A stretch of 64,000 nt of DNA from an uncultured Pelagibacteraceae bacterium (GCA_902592545.1 CACJFA010000001.1:19151-83150), one strand, 5' to 3'; positions 12,433-26,110 are shown, counted from the stretch's first letter. Notes: generated by a model from the sequence alone, not told the origin. Translations and numbers: made by a program.

Positions 12433-13214
12433 TTATTAAACTTTTACTTTTTATTTCAATAATTCTTAATTTATTATTAATATTATTGTTCAACAAAAAA
12501 AAAATTAAAAGATTTCTCAATAAAAGTAAAATTAAGGAAATAGATGTTATAAATATACACAAGTCTTTTGAGTTAAGAAATATATCAAGTAATCTAAAAT
12601 CTCCTAAAGAAGATTCTATTATAAAAAGTTTTAGTATTTCATCAGATAATAATATAGTTGGTATGACTTCTGATTATGAAGCGTGGATTATATCGACATT
12701 AAGTAAAGTAAGTAAAAATATATTCGAATTTGGTACGTGCAGCGGTAAAACTACTTACTTGATGGCTTTAAACTCATCTGAAGATACAAAAATTACAACA
12801 ATAACTTTAAACCCAAATGAAATTAACAATATTCAAAAATTTGATAAAGATAATGAGAGCTCTTATAGAAATATTAAAAATGAAAGCATATATGATAAAT
12901 TTTTGTTTTCAGGTACGCCAGAAGAAAAAAAAATTAAAGTAATTTTTATTAACTCAGTAGATTTTAAAAATACAGAATTTAAAAAAAAAATGGATTTTAT
13001 CTTTATTGATGGAGGACATACTTATTCTGTTGTTAAAAATGATTCAGAGAAATCTTTTGAAATGTTAAAACCTAATGGAATTATCCTTTGGCATGATTAT
13101 GTCCCTGGAAAAAGATCATCCTCAGATGTTGTAAAATATATAAATTCAATTTTAGATAAAAAAAAAATATATAAAATTAAAAATACTTCTTTGTGTTTTT
13201 ATAAAAATTGTTAA
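12429..13214 (+). CDS. Class I SAM-dependent methyltransferase-like protein with N-terminal TM segment
   Basis: [38 protein letters not shown]; hydrophobic N-terminus; overlaps lepA by ATGA. Confidence 0.75.
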   Translation: MIIKLLLFISIILNLLLILLFNKKKIKRFLNKSKIKEIDVINIHKSFELRNISSNLKSPKEDSIIKSFSISSDNNIVGMTSDYEAWIISTLSKVSKNIFEFGTCSGKTTYLMALNSSEDTKITTITLNPNEINNIQKFDKDNESSYRNIKNESIYDKFLFSGTPEEKKIKVIFINSVDFKNTEFKKKMDFIFIDGGHTYSVVKNDSEKSFEMLKPNGIILWHDYVPGKRSSSDVVKYINSILDKKKIYKIKNTSLCFYKNC

Positions 13215-13304
13215 GGAGAGGTGGCCGAGTGGTTGAAGGCGCACGCTTGGAAAGCGTGTAAAGGAGCAATTCTTTCATGGGTTCGAATCCCATTCTCTCC
13301 GCCA
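13215..13304 (+). tRNA. tRNA-Ser (anticodon GGA)
   Basis: Acceptor GGAGAGG/TCTCTCC, long variable arm, loop CTTGGAAAG, T-loop TTCGAAT, encoded CCA. Confidence 0.97.
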
Positions 13305-13365
13305 TTAAATAAGCTTTGTTTTTCAAGGGTAATTTAGGCATTTTACATTTTTTTTGTTAAGATAA

Positions 13366-15483
<2,118 letters not shown>

Positions 15484-15485
15484 AA

Positions 15486-16766
15486 ATGAAGTTCTTTGAA
15501 ACTTCAAAATATCATTCTTTTAAAAAATCAACTTATATCACTCTTAGATGGATCGGAATTATTGGACAATTAATTGCAGTAAATTTTGTATATTTATTTT
15601 TAAATTCTAGTTTTGATTTTATTAGTTCAAATTTAGTTATATTTTTAGGAATATTAAGTAATTTATATTTAATTTTTATTTATAAAAAAACACAATTATC
15701 AGATAGATCTGCTTTTATCTTCTTGTTTATAGATATTTTGCAATTAGGTGTACTTCTTTATTTGTCAGGGGGAATAACCAATCCATTTGTAATTTTTATA
15801 TTAATACCAAGTGTTTTTTCTTCATCAAATTTAAGCTTAAGAACTAATACTTTGTTAGTAATGTTAACAATAATTATAATAGTATTTTTAAGTTTTAATT
15901 ATCAAGATTTGCCAATTAATTTAAATAGTGATTTTCATAACAATCATTATTTTTATTACTCTATCCCAGTTTCTTTGATTATCGCTTTAGTATTTTTAAA
16001 TTATTTTGCAATGACGTTTGGCACACAATCTAGATTAAGAAAAGAGGCATTAGGAAAAATGGAAGAAGTAATGGCTAAAGAACATGAGCTTTTATCTTTG
16101 GGCGGACAAGCTGCTGCAGCTGCACATTCTTTAGGCACACCACTTTCCACAATAACAATAATTGCACATGATTTAATGAGACAATTTAAGGGGCAAAAAG
16201 ATTTGGAGAAAGATATAGAGTTATTGAATAGCCAAGTCGAGCGATGTAATGAAATTTTAAAGAGATTAACTTTAAATCCTGTGGAGGAAGATGAATTTAT
16301 TGATAAAGATATTAATATTCGAGATTATTTGAATGAAATTATCTCTTCATTTAAGGAAATAAGTAAAAAGGAATTTGTGTTCAATTTTGATCAAGATTCA
16401 AACCCAAAAAAAATAAGTAAATCTATTGAAATAGTTTATGGATTAAGAAACTTTATAGGAAATGCAAACAAATTTGCCAAAAATTCTATTTTTATTAATT
16501 TAAAAAGTGACAGTGAATTTACAGAGCTCACAGTAGAGGATGATGGTAATGGTTATCCACGAGATATTATATCGAAAATTGGAGAACCATATTTAAGATC
16601 AAATTATTCAAAAGATAAGTCTAAAGAGGGTTTAGGACTAGGGTTGTTTATTGGAAAAACTTTATTAGAAAAAAATTTTGCAACAGTCAATTGTAGAAAT
16701 TCGAAAACACGTAGTGGTGCTGAAGTTATAATTAGATGGAAGAATAAAGAATTATTTAATATTTAA
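15486..16766 (+). CDS. regB: Sensor histidine kinase, RegB/PrrB family
   Basis: Membrane heptapeptide GGITNPF (RegB GGxxNPF), [11 protein letters not shown]-box, ERCNEIL cysteine motif, [10 protein letters not shown]-box. Confidence 0.88.
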   Translation: MKFFETSKYHSFKKSTYITLRWIGIIGQLIAVNFVYLFLNSSFDFISSNLVIFLGILSNLYLIFIYKKTQLSDRSAFIFLFIDILQLGVLLYLSGGITNPFVIFILIPSVFSSSNLSLRTNTLLVMLTIIIIVFLSFNYQDLPINLNSDFHNNHYFYYSIPVSLIIALVFLNYFAMTFGTQSRLRKEALGKMEEVMAKEHELLSLGGQAAAAAHSLGTPLSTITIIAHDLMRQFKGQKDLEKDIELLNSQVERCNEILKRLTLNPVEEDEFIDKDINIRDYLNEIISSFKEISKKEFVFNFDQDSNPKKISKSIEIVYGLRNFIGNANKFAKNSIFINLKSDSEFTELTVEDDGNGYPRDIISKIGEPYLRSNYSKDKSKEGLGLGLFIGKTLLEKNFATVNCRNSKTRSGAEVIIRWKNKELFNI

Positions 16767-18562
16767 TGGTATTTGTTCTTTGTTTCAAATAATGAGCTTA
16801 ATTGAGATATCATAACATCTCCTAATTCATTTACGTCAGTAATTTTAATAGCTTTATTGTAATATCTTGAAACATCGTGACCAATTCCTATAGCCAAAAC
16901 TTCAATATCTGATTTATTTTCAATAAATTTTACAATCTTTTTTAAATGTTTTTCCAAAAAATCACCTGAATTTACAGAAAGAGTTGAGTCATCTACAGGG
17001 GCTCCATCAGAAATAACCATTAATATTTTTCTTTCCTCTTTTCTCTTTTTTATTCTGTTATAGGCCCAAGATATAGCTTCTCCATCGATGTTCTCTTTGA
17101 GCAATCCTTCTTTAAGCATTAGTCCTAAATTATTTTTTGCTTGTCTCCAATGTGTATCTGCTCCTTTGTAAATTATATGTCTTAGGTCGTTCAATCTTCC
17201 TGGAGTTTTAGGTTTGGAATTTTTGGTCCATAATTCTCTACTTTGTCCACCTTTCCAATTTTTAGTTGTGAAACCTAAAATTTCAACTTTAACAGAGCAC
17301 CTTTCTAGCGTTCTAGATAAAATATCTGCACAAATAGCTGCAATGGTGATTGGTCTTCCTCTCATGGATCCAGAATTATCAATGAGTAGAGTCACTACTG
17401 TATCTTTAAAATCTAAATCTTTTTCTTTTTTGAATGACAAAGAATTATATGGATCCATAATAATTCTTGGAAGTTTTGAACTGTCTAATAATCCCTCCTC
17501 TAAATCAAATTCCCATGCTCTGTTTTGTTTTGCAAGCAATTGTCTTTGAAGTTTATTAGCAAGCTTTGTTATAATATCTTGAAAGCCTATTAATTGTTGA
17601 TCTAAATTTCTTCTTAGTTTTGTTGCTTCATCTGCATTTTCTAGATTTTCAGCTTTTACAACTTCATCAAACTGAGTTGTAAATATTTTATAATCTAAAT
17701 TGATATTATCTATTTTTTTTTGAGCTACTTGTTCTGAACTTTGTTCATCTGACTCTGTGTCTGATAACTGTTCGTCAAAGTTAAATTCGTCAACACTAAA
17801 ATCTGCATCTAATGAAGCTTCTGATACATTTTCATCTTTTTCATCTTTATTATCTTCTTTGTCATTATTTTCATCTTCATTTGATGGATTATCTTGCCCC
17901 TGATCTTGATTTTCTTCTTTTCTTTCGTCCTCATCTTCACTTTGAAAAATATCCATTTCTTCCAATATTTCTGAAAACTTTGAACTATAAATGTTTTGAT
18001 CCTCAAGATTTTTAAGTAAAAATTCTTTATGTTTTTCTATAGCGTCCTCAAAGTCTTTTTCCCAAAAATTAAGCATTTTTGTTGTTAGAGGATTTAGCTT
18101 AATTTTATGAAAATTCTTAAGCATATATAGTTCGAATGCTTCTGATACAGATACATCTTCTTTAGTTTTTAATTGATCTTTGCGTTTACGATTTATTATT
18201 TGATGATAATTTTCTTGAAAATTTTTCTCAATTCCTTTTAACATTTTCCCTCCCAGAGTCTCATAACGTATTTTTTCAGCTATATTATAAAGAGATCTAG
18301 AAGATGTATTTGAGGGAAGATTTTTTTTGTAAATTGTTTCATTACTAAATTTTTTTTTCAAAGCAGAGGAGTCTGTTTCTGCACGTAATCTTATAAAATC
18401 AGCTGGACTAGTTAAATTATCAATCTCTAGAAAATTAAATTCTTTTATTTTTTTTTCTTCAGAATTTTTTTTTTTTATATCAAAATCATCAGCAATTACT
18501 TTTGCTGTAGAAGTTAAAGCAATTTTGAATTTTTCTTTTAAATTATTTTCTTTAGTACTCAT
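16763..18562 (-). CDS. cobT: CobT-like VWA-domain protein
   Basis: MIDAS motif [10 protein letters not shown], acidic linker, adjacency to CobS. Confidence 0.9.
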   Translation of the reverse strand: MSTKENNLKEKFKIALTSTAKVIADDFDIKKKNSEEKKIKEFNFLEIDNLTSPADFIRLRAETDSSALKKKFSNETIYKKNLPSNTSSRSLYNIAEKIRYETLGGKMLKGIEKNFQENYHQIINRKRKDQLKTKEDVSVSEAFELYMLKNFHKIKLNPLTTKMLNFWEKDFEDAIEKHKEFLLKNLEDQNIYSSKFSEILEEMDIFQSEDEDERKEENQDQGQDNPSNEDENNDKEDNKDEKDENVSEASLDADFSVDEFNFDEQLSDTESDEQSSEQVAQKKIDNINLDYKIFTTQFDEVVKAENLENADEATKLRRNLDQQLIGFQDIITKLANKLQRQLLAKQNRAWEFDLEEGLLDSSKLPRIIMDPYNSLSFKKEKDLDFKDTVVTLLIDNSGSMRGRPITIAAICADILSRTLERCSVKVEILGFTTKNWKGGQSRELWTKNSKPKTPGRLNDLRHIIYKGADTHWRQAKNNLGLMLKEGLLKENIDGEAISWAYNRIKKRKEERKILMVISDGAPVDDSTLSVNSGDFLEKHLKKIVKFIENKSDIEVLAIGIGHDVSRYYNKAIKITDVNELGDVMISQLSSLFETKNKYH

Positions 18563-19536
18563 TAGATTTGAATATTAATCAAAGATTCTGGCAACTCTTC
18601 ACCAAAACATCTTTGATAATATTCTGCGATAGTATTTTTTTCAATATCATCACATTTATTAAGAAAAGTTACTCTAAAAGCGTAACCAGTGTCTTTAAAT
18701 ATCTCTGCATTTTCTGCCCAATGTAACACAGTTCTTGGGCTCATTACTGTTGAAATATCTCCTGCAATAAATCCTTTACGCGTTAAGGATGCTACTTTTA
18801 TCATGTTAGCAACCTTTTCTTTTCCCTTTGCGTTATTTAAGTTTTTATTTTTAGACAAAACAATGTCCATTTCTCTATCTAGGCTAAGATAGTTTAAAGT
18901 TGTAACAATATTCCATCTATCCATCTGACCTTGGTTAATTTGCTGCGTACCATGATAAAGACCTGTCGTATCACCAAGACCAACAGTATTTGAAGTAGCA
19001 AATAATCTAAAAAATTTATTTTGTTTAATTACTTTGTTTTTATCTAGTAATGTAAAATTTCCCTCAGCTTCTAAAACTCTTTGAATTACAAACATTACAT
19101 CGGGTCTACCAGCATCATATTCATCAAAAACAAGTGCAACTGGATTTTGTATAGACCATGGTAAAATTCCCTCGTTAAATTGAGTTACTTGTTTACCATC
19201 TTTAAGAACAATCGCATCTTTTCCAATCAAATCAATTCTACTTACATGACTATCTAAATTTACACGGATGCAAGGCCAATTTAATCTTGCAGCAATTTGC
19301 TCAATGTGAGTAGATTTACCAGTGCCATGATATCCTTGAACTAAAACTCTCTTATTATAAGCAAATCCTGAAATAATGGCTAAAGTAGTATCTCTATCGA
19401 ACTTGTAGTTTTTATCAATTTCAGGAACATATTCATTCTTTTTTGAAAATGCGTCTACTTCCATTTCTGAGTCAATTCCAAAAGTCTGTTTTAATGAAAC
19501 TTTAATATCCGGTTCTGTGTTAAGATTTGGTGTCAA
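18562..19536 (-). CDS. cobS: CobS-like AAA+ ATPase (MoxR-type)
   Basis: [51 protein letters not shown]; Walker [14 protein letters not shown]. Confidence 0.93.
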   Translation of the reverse strand: MTPNLNTEPDIKVSLKQTFGIDSEMEVDAFSKKNEYVPEIDKNYKFDRDTTLAIISGFAYNKRVLVQGYHGTGKSTHIEQIAARLNWPCIRVNLDSHVSRIDLIGKDAIVLKDGKQVTQFNEGILPWSIQNPVALVFDEYDAGRPDVMFVIQRVLEAEGNFTLLDKNKVIKQNKFFRLFATSNTVGLGDTTGLYHGTQQINQGQMDRWNIVTTLNYLSLDREMDIVLSKNKNLNNAKGKEKVANMIKVASLTRKGFIAGDISTVMSPRTVLHWAENAEIFKDTGYAFRVTFLNKCDDIEKNTIAEYYQRCFGEELPESLINIQI

Positions 19537-20068
19537 TTTTTTCTCTATAGGTATTTTTTAATTGAGTGTAAGCCAATGTTATAAGTTTAAGTTTTTCTTC
19601 GTATTTTTTATTTCCAGAATTCATATCAGGGTGAAATTTTTTCACAAGTAATTTGAATTTATCTTGTATTTTCTTCCACTTTAAACCCACAGAAACCCCC
19701 AATATTCCAAAAGCTTTTATATCTTTATGATCGAATTTAAATTGACGCATATGATTATAATCTCCATTTATTTTTTCTTTATCTAACTCATCTCTCAAAG
19801 TTGTATTCCATAACACTTTGAAAAAATTATCTGAAGAGCTAAAGCTTTGCGTGGGTTTGTGCCAAGTCATGTCAGATTTTAAAAAATCCATTACTTGGTC
19901 ATCATTCATTCCTGAGAAATAGTTCCAATTTTTATTAAATTCTTTTACATGCTCAAGGCAAAGCATTCTAAATTTTCTGCTATTATCTTTTTCAACTGGT
20001 GCCTTATATTCACCTATTTCATTACAATTATTCCAGTCACAAATATTTTTCATGATATATAATAACAT
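19520..20068 (-). CDS. J-domain (DnaJ) containing protein
   Basis: C-terminal J domain with [29 protein letters not shown]; sits next to cobS. Confidence 0.88.
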   Translation of the reverse strand: MLLYIMKNICDWNNCNEIGEYKAPVEKDNSRKFRMLCLEHVKEFNKNWNYFSGMNDDQVMDFLKSDMTWHKPTQSFSSSDNFFKVLWNTTLRDELDKEKINGDYNHMRQFKFDHKDIKAFGILGVSVGLKWKKIQDKFKLLVKKFHPDMNSGNKKYEEKLKLITLAYTQLKNTYREKIDTKS

Positions 20069-20070
20069 AT

Positions 20071-20331
20071 ATGGATATAAATGAGTTAATTACAATTGTA
20101 AAAAATAAATTATTAAATCAAATAAATATTGAAAGTATAAATATTGAAGATAAATCTTTTCTTCATAAAAATCATAGAGGAAATCAAGAAGGAAAATATC
20201 ATTTAAAATTAATTATCGTTTCTCAAGAACTAAAAAAAATGAATAAAATTGAAAGTAATAAAAAAATTTACAAGATTTTAGATCAAGAATTAAAAGAATT
20301 TATTCACTCAATCCAAATTTTAATTAGTTAA
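20071..20331 (+). CDS. BolA family protein
   Basis: BolA-like fold region, length 86 aa, divergent to the DnaJ gene as in other alphaproteobacteria. Confidence 0.85.
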   Translation: MDINELITIVKNKLLNQINIESINIEDKSFLHKNHRGNQEGKYHLKLIIVSQELKKMNKIESNKKIYKILDQELKEFIHSIQILIS

Positions 20332-21426
20332 AAATTTTCTTAAAAATAAATTTACCTTTTTTTTTGAGTATTGTTTTTGGTAAATTGGCTTACCAATTTT
20401 TTTTAATAAAACTAAATTAATTTTTTCAGAATTATTTTTTTTATCTTTAATCATAAAAGATAAAATCTTATTTAAATCTTTTATAGAAAAATATTTTTTT
20501 ATTGAAGAAGGTAGACCAGAATTATCAATATGATTTATAATCAAATTATATTCATTTTTACTGAGCATATTTTCCCTTAAACTAAAATTAAGAGCTGTCT
20601 TCATTCCGAGTATCACAGCTTCACCATGATTTAGTTTATGACTGTACCCTAAGCCTGCCTCATAAGCATGGGCAAATGTATGACCAAAATTTAACACTTT
20701 TCTTAATGCTGTTTCTTTTTCATCTCTTTCAACTATTTTTTTTTTAATTTTGCAACTTTCATAAATTGCTTTTTCAATAAATGGAGATGAAAGATTTAAA
20801 ATTTTTTTAAGATTTTTATTTAAGAAATTAAAAAAATTTTTATTATCAATTAATGAATGTTTTAATATTTCTCCATATCCACAAATTATCTCTCTTTTTG
20901 ATAAAGATTTAAGGAATTGAATATCTGTGAGAACCAATGATGGTTGATAAAAACTTCCTATTAAATTTTTACCATACTTGGAATTAACTCCAGTTTTTCC
21001 ACCTATTGATGAATCAACTTGAGCTAAAAGAGTTGTTGGAATATTTGTAAACTTCAGGCCTCTTTTGAAAAGACTAGCTGCAAAACCACTTACATCGCCT
21101 GTAATCCCTCCTCCTAAAGAAATTAAAACATCATTTCTTGAAAAGTTTTTATTTAACAACACTTCTAGAATTTTATTAACACTATTAATATTTTTATTTT
21201 TTTCACTTGCATTAAAAAATAAAACATAAATATTTTTATTTTTTAAAGACCTTTTAATATTTGAGATAAATTTTTTTGGAACGTTTTTATCAACGACAAT
21301 TAAACATTTATCAAAATCAATTGAATTTAATTTAAAAATTTTTGATACACTCGAAGTTAAATTTGATCCAATAATTATTGGATATTTTTCATTTTTGGTT
21401 AATATGTTTAATTTAGTTTGTTTCAT
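20320..21426 (-). CDS. aroB: 3-dehydroquinate synthase
   Basis: SLGGGITGDVSGFAASLFKRG, NFGHTFAHAYEA, HGEAVILGM. Confidence 0.97.
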   Translation of the reverse strand: MKQTKLNILTKNEKYPIIIGSNLTSSVSKIFKLNSIDFDKCLIVVDKNVPKKFISNIKRSLKNKNIYVLFFNASEKNKNINSVNKILEVLLNKNFSRNDVLISLGGGITGDVSGFAASLFKRGLKFTNIPTTLLAQVDSSIGGKTGVNSKYGKNLIGSFYQPSLVLTDIQFLKSLSKREIICGYGEILKHSLIDNKNFFNFLNKNLKKILNLSSPFIEKAIYESCKIKKKIVERDEKETALRKVLNFGHTFAHAYEAGLGYSHKLNHGEAVILGMKTALNFSLRENMLSKNEYNLIINHIDNSGLPSSIKKYFSIKDLNKILSFMIKDKKNNSEKINLVLLKKIGKPIYQKQYSKKKVNLFLRKFLTN

Positions 21427-21925
21427 AAATTTCTATAATTTTATTTACTATTTCACTTTTGGTAAGATTATCACACTTTATCTCATATAAAGCTTTAGAA
21501 TAAATGTTAGAACGTTTCTTAATTAAATCAATTAACTCAGTATCTGTTGCATTAATCGCTAATGGTCTTTTTTTACTGTTTTTAATTCTATTTAACAATG
21601 TTTTATCATCCCAATTTAGCCAAAAAGATAAATGATTTTTTAAAATTTCTTTTCTAATATTATTATTTGTAAAAGCTCCCCCACCAAGTGAAATCACAGT
21701 AGAACTTAATTTAAGTTTTTTTAAAGTTGTTTGTTCCTCAATTTTTCTAAAATAATTCTCACCCTTAACTTCAAATATTTTTTTTATTGTAATGTTTAAA
21801 TTTTTTTCAATTTCTTTATCGATATCTACAAAATTTAATTTTAATTTCTTAGCTACTAAGGTTCCAATAGAGCTCTTACCAGAACCCATCATCCCCAAAA
21901 AAACTAGATTTTCTTTTGATTTCAT
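21413..21925 (-). CDS. aroK: Shikimate kinase (likely start at MKSKENL, internal to ORF 21413..21988)
   Basis: GMMGSGKSSIGTLVAKKL, FVDIDKEIE, SLGGGAFTNN. Confidence 0.93.
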   Translation of the reverse strand: MKSKENLVFLGMMGSGKSSIGTLVAKKLKLNFVDIDKEIEKNLNITIKKIFEVKGENYFRKIEEQTTLKKLKLSSTVISLGGGAFTNNNIRKEILKNHLSFWLNWDDKTLLNRIKNSKKRPLAINATDTELIDLIKKRSNIYSKALYEIKCDNLTKSEIVNKIIEIYETN

Positions 21926-21982
21926 AAGTTTCTTTATTGAAAAAACATAAATATGTCTTAATTTGAAATTATCTAAAAGTAT

Positions 21983-22165
21983 ATGCAATTCATTAAAAAC
22001 ACAAGTTCAGGCAAAGCAAGTATCATAGGACTTGTGATTAAATCTACAATCGGATTAGGGGTTATTTTAGGTATTATTTTTTTTCTAAGTACAATCGATT
22101 TTCCTGCACCTAAAAAAGAAATTGAAAAAATTATTCCAAATGAAAATTTTAAAATCGTTAAATAA
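21983..22165 (+). CDS. Small single-TM hypothetical protein (60 aa)
   Basis: Hydrophobic segment SIIGLVIKSTIGLGVILGIIFFLS; immediately precedes and overlaps a signal-peptide gene. Confidence 0.6.
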   Translation: MQFIKNTSSGKASIIGLVIKSTIGLGVILGIIFFLSTIDFPAPKKEIEKIIPNENFKIVK

Positions 22166-23903
22166 GAAAATTTTTTTAACTCAATTAGTTTGTCTTATTT
22201 TTTTTATCCCCGTATTTGCTGAGGAAAAACCAATTGATATTTGGAATATACAAAAAAATGACAATCAAGTTATTTCAGAAACAAATATTTCAAGTGAAAA
22301 CACTATAAACACAAATCAGAATAGTGTTTACAAATTACAAACAAATAAACAAACAGATACAATTAAACTTGACAAAGAATTTTCTTCAAAGGAAATTAAA
22401 ATTGTTGGGTTATACGATCCTAGTGAATACGGCCTGAGTATGGATATGTGGTCAAATTCAGATGGAAACAAATTAAAAAATTTATTTCAAAATATTAATA
22501 AGTTTAATCTTTCAGAAGATGCATCTGACATAATGCATATATCTTTATTAACCAATGCTTATTCCCCAACCCAAAATATTACTGAGCAGGAATTTATGAG
22601 CTTCAAATCAGATTGGTTAATAAAAGATGCAAACTTAGAATTAATAGAAGAATATTTAATTAAAAATCAAATAATAAATTTACACCCAAATTTAGCAAGA
22701 TATTTAGTAGATACTTATTTGTCAGAATCAAACGTAAAAAAGTCATGTGAGATTTTTTCTAAAAATACAGAACCTATCCAAGATGAATATTTATCAAAAT
22801 TTAATTTATATTGTTTAATCAATTATGGAAAAAATGAAGAGGCACAACTAATCTTAGATTTAAAAAAAGAGTTAGGTTTCGAAGATAGTTATTACGAAAA
22901 CAAAATAAATTATTTATTTGGATACCTAGATGAGGCAGATAAAGAAATATCAATAAATTCAATTTTAGATTTTCATTTAGCTCATAGAACTAATCCTGAA
23001 TTTTCTTATGAGCCAAGTGAAGATACACCTAAAATAATTTGGAAATATCTTTCAGCTGCTAACTTACTTTTTAAAATACAAGATATAGAAATTACTGATG
23101 TAGAAAAAATTTCTACAATAGAAAAAGCTGTAAATGATAAAAATTATTCTGAAGAAGAGTTATTTGAATTTTATAAAAAGTTTCAATTTAATATTAACCA
23201 ATTTTTAAACGCTAAAGAGGCATATAAATCTCTATCTTCAATCGAGGGACGTGCTCTTTTATATCAAAGATCTCTTTTAACTGAAGAACCAAAAATTAAA
23301 TTAGAATTTGTTAAGATATTAAAAGATCTATTTATATCTGATGAAATTGGTGATGCCTTTGATTTGGAATTAAAAAAATTTTTAGGTGAAATTAATGTTG
23401 AGGATGTGCCATCAAATTTTACGACATTTTATAATAGTAATTTAAATGAGAAAGAGACAGCAGATAAAAAGATTAAATATAATAGTAAAATTTTACATCA
23501 ATCAAAACTTATAAATTATTTTAATGGGGACTATGCAAAATCTAAAATTGAAGAGGATCTAGATAAATTTTTAAAGAAAATTAAAAAAGATAAAAAATAT
23601 CTTTTATCAAAAAAAGATATAATTTTTCTAGAGGCGCTTAAATCTGATGGAATTGAAATTTCAAAAAAATATGATGGTCTTTATGAGGTAAAGCAATCAG
23701 AAATGCCTGCAGATATTCAAACAATGGTAGATAATAATGAGATGGGTGCTGCATTGTTGAGAATAATTGAGGTAATTGGACCTGATAAAATTGAAAATAT
23801 TGATGAAGATACAGTTTACTTTATTATCAATACTTTAAATCAATTAAATGTTGATTTAATAAGAAATAAACTATTGCTAAAAGTTCTTCCTTTAAAAGTA
23901 TAA
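22140..23903 (+). CDS. Exported, largely alpha-helical protein of unknown function
   Basis: Signal peptide MKILKSLNKKIFLTQLVCLIFFIPVFA|EE at internal Met of ORF 22122..23903; no recognised catalytic motif. Confidence 0.75.
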   Translation: MKILKSLNKKIFLTQLVCLIFFIPVFAEEKPIDIWNIQKNDNQVISETNISSENTINTNQNSVYKLQTNKQTDTIKLDKEFSSKEIKIVGLYDPSEYGLSMDMWSNSDGNKLKNLFQNINKFNLSEDASDIMHISLLTNAYSPTQNITEQEFMSFKSDWLIKDANLELIEEYLIKNQIINLHPNLARYLVDTYLSESNVKKSCEIFSKNTEPIQDEYLSKFNLYCLINYGKNEEAQLILDLKKELGFEDSYYENKINYLFGYLDEADKEISINSILDFHLAHRTNPEFSYEPSEDTPKIIWKYLSAANLLFKIQDIEITDVEKISTIEKAVNDKNYSEEELFEFYKKFQFNINQFLNAKEAYKSLSSIEGRALLYQRSLLTEEPKIKLEFVKILKDLFISDEIGDAFDLELKKFLGEINVEDVPSNFTTFYNSNLNEKETADKKIKYNSKILHQSKLINYFNGDYAKSKIEEDLDKFLKKIKKDKKYLLSKKDIIFLEALKSDGIEISKKYDGLYEVKQSEMPADIQTMVDNNEMGAALLRIIEVIGPDKIENIDEDTVYFIINTLNQLNVDLIRNKLLLKVLPLKV

Positions 23904-23924
23904 AAATTATAATAAAATCAAATT

Positions 23925-24443
23925 ATGGCTATCAGAACTATAATAACGGAACCTAATAAATTACTTAGACAAATTTCTAAACCAGTAAATAGTGTTGGCA
24001 AAGAAGAGCAAAAATTGATGGATGATATGCTTGAGACAATGTATGAGGCAAACGGAATTGGTCTCGCGGCTATACAAGTTGGTGTACCAAAGAGAATTAT
24101 TGTAATGGATATAAGTAAAGATGAGAATAAAAAAGAGCCAAGATATTTCGTAAACCCAGTTATTAAAAATAAAGATTCAGAAAAAGCAACTTATGAGGAA
24201 GGATGTCTTTCTGTGCCAAATCAGTTTGCAGAAATTGATAGACCTAGCAAGTGTGAAGTAGAATATCTTGATTATGGTGGAGAAAAGAAGTTGCTAAAGG
24301 CAGATGGCCTTCTTGCAACATGTATTCAGCATGAAATGGACCACTTAGAAGGGATACTATTTATTGATTATCTTTCAAAATTAAAAAGATCAATGATAAT
24401 TAAAAAATTATCAAAATTAAAATCTACCTCCGTAGAAGCTTAA
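23925..24443 (+). CDS. def: Peptide deformylase
   Basis: GIGLAAIQVG, EEGCLSVP, QHEMDHLEG. Confidence 0.98.
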   Translation: MAIRTIITEPNKLLRQISKPVNSVGKEEQKLMDDMLETMYEANGIGLAAIQVGVPKRIIVMDISKDENKKEPRYFVNPVIKNKDSEKATYEEGCLSVPNQFAEIDRPSKCEVEYLDYGGEKKLLKADGLLATCIQHEMDHLEGILFIDYLSKLKRSMIIKKLSKLKSTSVEA

Positions 24444-24446
24444 TCA

Positions 24447-25370
24447 ATGCTAAGAAAAATAGTTTTTATGGGTACCCCCATGTTTGCTGTCCCAATTTTA
24501 AAATCACTTTATCAAAATGGATATCCTATTTCTTGTGTTTATACTCAACCACCTCAAAAATCAAAAAGAGGTCAAAAAATTAACAAATCACCTATTCAAT
24601 TAATTTCAGAAACTTTAAATATCGAATTTAGAACACCAAGTTCATTAAAAGAAAATTTAGAGGAATTAGAATATTTTAAATCATTAGAGGCAGATTTGGC
24701 AATAGTTGTTGCTTATGGTCAAATTATACCAAAGTCATATTTAAATTTAACTAAAAAGGGATTTATTAATATTCATGCATCTATTCTTCCAAAATGGAGA
24801 GGTGCTGCTCCTATTCAAAGATCAATTATGAATTTAGATAAAGAGACAGGAATTAGTATTATGAAAATAGGAGAGGAACTAGATACAGGACCAGTATGTA
24901 ATGTTTATAAAATTAATATAGAAAATAACTTAAATGCTGAAGATATTAATGAAAAGCTATCAAGTTTGGCTGCAGATAAAATTTTAGATAACATAGATGA
25001 TATATATGAGGATAAAGCAAACTTTGTAGAACAAGATCATTCATCAGCGACATACGCATCAAAAATTCAAAAATTAGAGGGGCAGATTAATTGGGAGGAG
25101 AATGCTAAAAATATAATAGGTAAAATAAATGGACTTTATCCAGTTCCCGGAGCTTATTTCATGTTTAACGGTGAGAGATATAAAATATTAAAAGCAGAAA
25201 TTGGACAAGCACAAGGAAAACCAGGTGAGGTTTTATCTGACTATTTAGAAATTTCGTGCGGAGATAAAAAATCAATAAAAATTAAACAAATACAAAGACA
25301 AGGAAAAAAGCCTCAAAGTATTGGAGAATTTGTTTTAGGAACACAAATTAAAAAAGGTTCATTTTTATAA
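24447..25370 (+). CDS. fmt: Methionyl-tRNA formyltransferase
   Basis: FMGTPMFAVPIL, NIHASILPKWRGAAPIQRSI. Confidence 0.98.
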   Translation: MLRKIVFMGTPMFAVPILKSLYQNGYPISCVYTQPPQKSKRGQKINKSPIQLISETLNIEFRTPSSLKENLEELEYFKSLEADLAIVVAYGQIIPKSYLNLTKKGFINIHASILPKWRGAAPIQRSIMNLDKETGISIMKIGEELDTGPVCNVYKINIENNLNAEDINEKLSSLAADKILDNIDDIYEDKANFVEQDHSSATYASKIQKLEGQINWEENAKNIIGKINGLYPVPGAYFMFNGERYKILKAEIGQAQGKPGEVLSDYLEISCGDKKSIKIKQIQRQGKKPQSIGEFVLGTQIKKGSFL

Positions 25371-26110
25371 TGAATAGATACCAAATACTTATTGAGTATG
25401 TAGGAACAAATTTTAGAGGATGGCAAATTCAAAAAAAAGGGCCAACTATTCAAGGATTAATTCAAGAAAAATTATCAAAGTTATTAAAAGAAAAAATTGT
25501 TTTACATGGTCAAGGAAGAACTGATACGGGCGTTCATGCATTTGAGCAATCTGCACACTTTGATTGCAAAAATAAAATAACCGATACAATTAAATTTTTA
25601 AAATCTATAAATCATTTTTTAAATTTAAAAGATATTGCAATTAAATATATTAAAAAAAGAAATAATAAATTTCATGCTAGATTTTCAGCAAAAGAAAGAA
25701 TTTATAAATACTTTATTTTTAATCAAATAAGCCAACCAATAATTGAAAAAAATAGAGCATGGCATGTTCGAAGACCTTTAAATTTAGAATTAATGAAAAA
25801 GGGTGCGAAAAAGTTATTAGGAACCCATGATTATTCAACTTTTAGATCTTCAAGCTGTAATGCAAAAAGTCCAATTAAAACTATTAAATCTATAAAAATT
25901 AAATCGTCAAAAAATAAAATTGAATTTCAATTTAGTTCTCAATCGTTTTTACAACATCAGGTTAGATCTATGGTTGGTTGTTTAAAATATTTGGGAGAAA
26001 AGAAATGGGATTTGAAAACTTTTGAAATGAGATTTAAGTCAAAAAAAAGAACACTGTGTGCTCCTCCAGCACCACCAGGTGGTTTGTTTTTATTTAGAGT
26101 TCTTTATTAA
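25370..26110 (+). CDS. truA: tRNA pseudouridine synthase A
   Basis: GRTDTGVHAFEQSAHF, FLQHQVRSMVG, APPAPPGGLFL. Confidence 0.97.
   Translation: MNRYQILIEYVGTNFRGWQIQKKGPTIQGLIQEKLSKLLKEKIVLHGQGRTDTGVHAFEQSAHFDCKNKITDTIKFLKSINHFLNLKDIAIKYIKKRNNKFHARFSAKERIYKYFIFNQISQPIIEKNRAWHVRRPLNLELMKKGAKKLLGTHDYSTFRSSSCNAKSPIKTIKSIKIKSSKNKIEFQFSSQSFLQHQVRSMVGCLKYLGEKKWDLKTFEMRFKSKKRTLCAPPAPPGGLFLFRVLY

Noticed and set aside
17809-18015. ORFs on both strands over the cobT acidic region
   Set aside because: Low-complexity GAA/GAT-rich codons of the CobT acidic linker leave other frames open; not independent genes.
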